Shown piece by piece: positions 14,081-15,074 of a DNA stretch of 15,074 nt. The stretch is from Candidatus Mesolinea sp. (GTDB taxonomy: Bacteria; Chloroflexota; Anaerolineae; Anaerolineales; Anaerolineaceae): the NCBI GenBank assembly GCA_003445715.1, contig DMCS01000003.1, positions 1 through 15,074 on the forward strand. Reading direction: 5' to 3'. Both the position numbers and the translations under genes were made by a program. Position 1 is the stretch's first letter. Each line of letters opens with the position of its first letter. Below the pieces are notes generated by a model. It was not told where the DNA came from. It did not search any database and saw nothing but the letters and a program-made list of their open reading frames with translations.

Positions 14081-15074
14081 TGACACAAACTCTACCCCAA
14101 GAAAGCATGAACATCGTCTTCGTAGGGCATGTTGACCATGGCAAGAGCACGATCGTGGGCCGCTTACTGGCTGATACCAACTCGCTGCCCAAGGGCAAGT
14201 TGGAAGCGCTGCAAGCCGATTGCGCTCGCCGCGGGGTGCCCTTTGAGTATGCTTATCTCATCGATGCACTCAAAGATGAGCGCACACAAAATATCACCAT
14301 TGATACCGCGCGCATTTTCTTCAAATCCAAATTGCGCGAGTATCTCATCCTAGATGCGCCTGGGCATATTGAATTTATCAAGAATATGGTGACGGGAGCT
14401 TCCCATGCGGAGGCAGCGGTGCTGGTGATCGATGCACATGAAGGCGTGCAAGAAAACTCCCGCCGGCACGGTTACCTGCTGGGCATGCTGGGCATCAATC
14501 AGGTCGTGGTGGCGATCAATAAGATGGATCTGGTCGGTTATGACCAAGGCGTGTTTGAAGCCGTGAAGAAAGAATATAGCGCCTTTCTTCAGACTATCGG
14601 TATTACCCCTGCTGCTTATATCCCTCTGAGTGGGCGTGAGGGCGACGGCGTTGCTTCTCACAGCCCTGCTATGCCGTGGTATACGGGCAAGACGCTTTTG
14701 GAGGCATTGGATGCCTTTGAAAAGCACAAACCGCTGGTAGACCGCCCATTGCGCATGCCGGTGCAGGACGTGTACAAATTCTCGGAGGATGGCGATCAGC
14801 GCCGTATTGTGGCTGGCACCCTCTCGAGCGGTACGATGCGCCCCGGGGATGCTTTGGTTGCTTACCCCTCGGGCAAACGTACCCATGTCGCAGAGCTGGT
14901 CACTTTTAACCAAAGTTCGCTCAGCCAAGCTGAAGCCGGCGAAGCCATTGGTTTCACCATGCAAGAACAAGTTTACCTGCGGCGCGGTGAGGTCATTTGC
15001 CATCCGGATGAGCCTGCGCCTGAAGTGAGCACGCGCCTGCGTACGAGCCTTTTTTGGATTGGCGAGCAGCCGCT
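14080..15074 (+). CDS. cysN: Sulfate adenylyltransferase subunit 1, GTPase (partial, cut by window end)
   Basis: The first 331 codons of the GTPase subunit of ATP sulfurylase; the 3' end lies outside the window. GTP hydrolysis by this EF-Tu-like subunit drives APS formation on CysD. All GTPase boxes in view are present: G1 GHVDHGKST (16-24), switch [11 protein letters not shown] (66-75), G3 DAPGH (92-96) and G4 NKMD (147-150). [11 protein letters not shown] and GTMRPGD mark the start of the second, beta-barrel domain. The ATG overlaps the cysD stop by one base. Compared with E. coli CysN, DTPGH is DAPGH and the switch I glycine of QGITID is Asn here. Whether the C terminus carries a fused CysC domain cannot be seen, but a separate cysC upstream makes that less likely. 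Confidence 0.93.
   Translation, partial: MTQTLPQESMNIVFVGHVDHGKSTIVGRLLADTNSLPKGKLEALQADCARRGVPFEYAYLIDALKDERTQNITIDTARIFFKSKLREYLILDAPGHIEFIKNMVTGASHAEAAVLVIDAHEGVQENSRRHGYLLGMLGINQVVVAINKMDLVGYDQGVFEAVKKEYSAFLQTIGITPAAYIPLSGREGDGVASHSPAMPWYTGKTLLEALDAFEKHKPLVDRPLRMPVQDVYKFSEDGDQRRIVAGTLSSGTMRPGDALVAYPSGKRTHVAELVTFNQSSLSQAEAGEAIGFTMQEQVYLRRGEVICHPDEPAPEVSTRLRTSLFWIGEQP

Overview
The window looks like ordinary chromosome from a bacterium of the Chloroflexota, most likely class Anaerolineae. That placement is inference from the protein styles and gene content; no rRNA or other decisive marker is present. TGA, TAA and TAG all end intact genes, so the standard code applies. No tRNA, rRNA, CRISPR array, transposase or phage gene was seen.

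Layout. (1) 36-4218, all on the minus strand: a LacY-like MFS permease (3007-4218), a DinB-fold metal-binding protein (2376-2867), then a probable two-gene unit of a DegV lipid-binding protein (1260-2111) and a FucP-like MFS transporter (36-1250). The spacer between DegV and DinB holds an imperfect 31-bp direct repeat with hairpin potential. (2) 4219-4682: a 464-bp divergent spacer upstream of dnaN. It has a TATAAT box for the leftward permease, a long imperfect inverted repeat, four G-runs that fit a G-quadruplex motif and overlap the hairpin arm, and a TATACT box for dnaN. (3) 4683-5877: dnaN (DNA polymerase III sliding clamp) with a clean intrinsic terminator. (4) 5916-8166: three tandem paralogous lipoprotein genes of unknown function, more AT-rich than their neighbours. 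The third is broken: its start codon is lost and an in-frame TGA separates the signal peptide from the mature domain. Copies 1 and 3 share a nearly identical 348-bp segment with divergent flanks. (5) 8167-11698: a spacer with a 16-bp tandem repeat running into a TATAAT box, then hom (homoserine dehydrogenase), folK (pterin pyrophosphokinase) and a large GT-C-like membrane protein, closely packed. (6) 11757 to the window end: a strong sigma70-type promoter and a compact sulfate-activation operon, tauE-type permease, cysC, cysD and cysN (cut by the window edge).

How the genes work together. CysD and CysN make adenosine 5'-phosphosulfate from ATP and sulfate, driven by GTP. CysC phosphorylates it to PAPS. 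The TauE/SafE permease at the head of the operon probably moves sulfate or another sulfur oxyanion. The hom-folK-membrane protein group has no obvious shared pathway. No complete new system is evident. The best leads are the possible hairpin/G-quadruplex switch before dnaN, the repeat-embedded hom promoter, and the decaying, gene-converted lipoprotein array.
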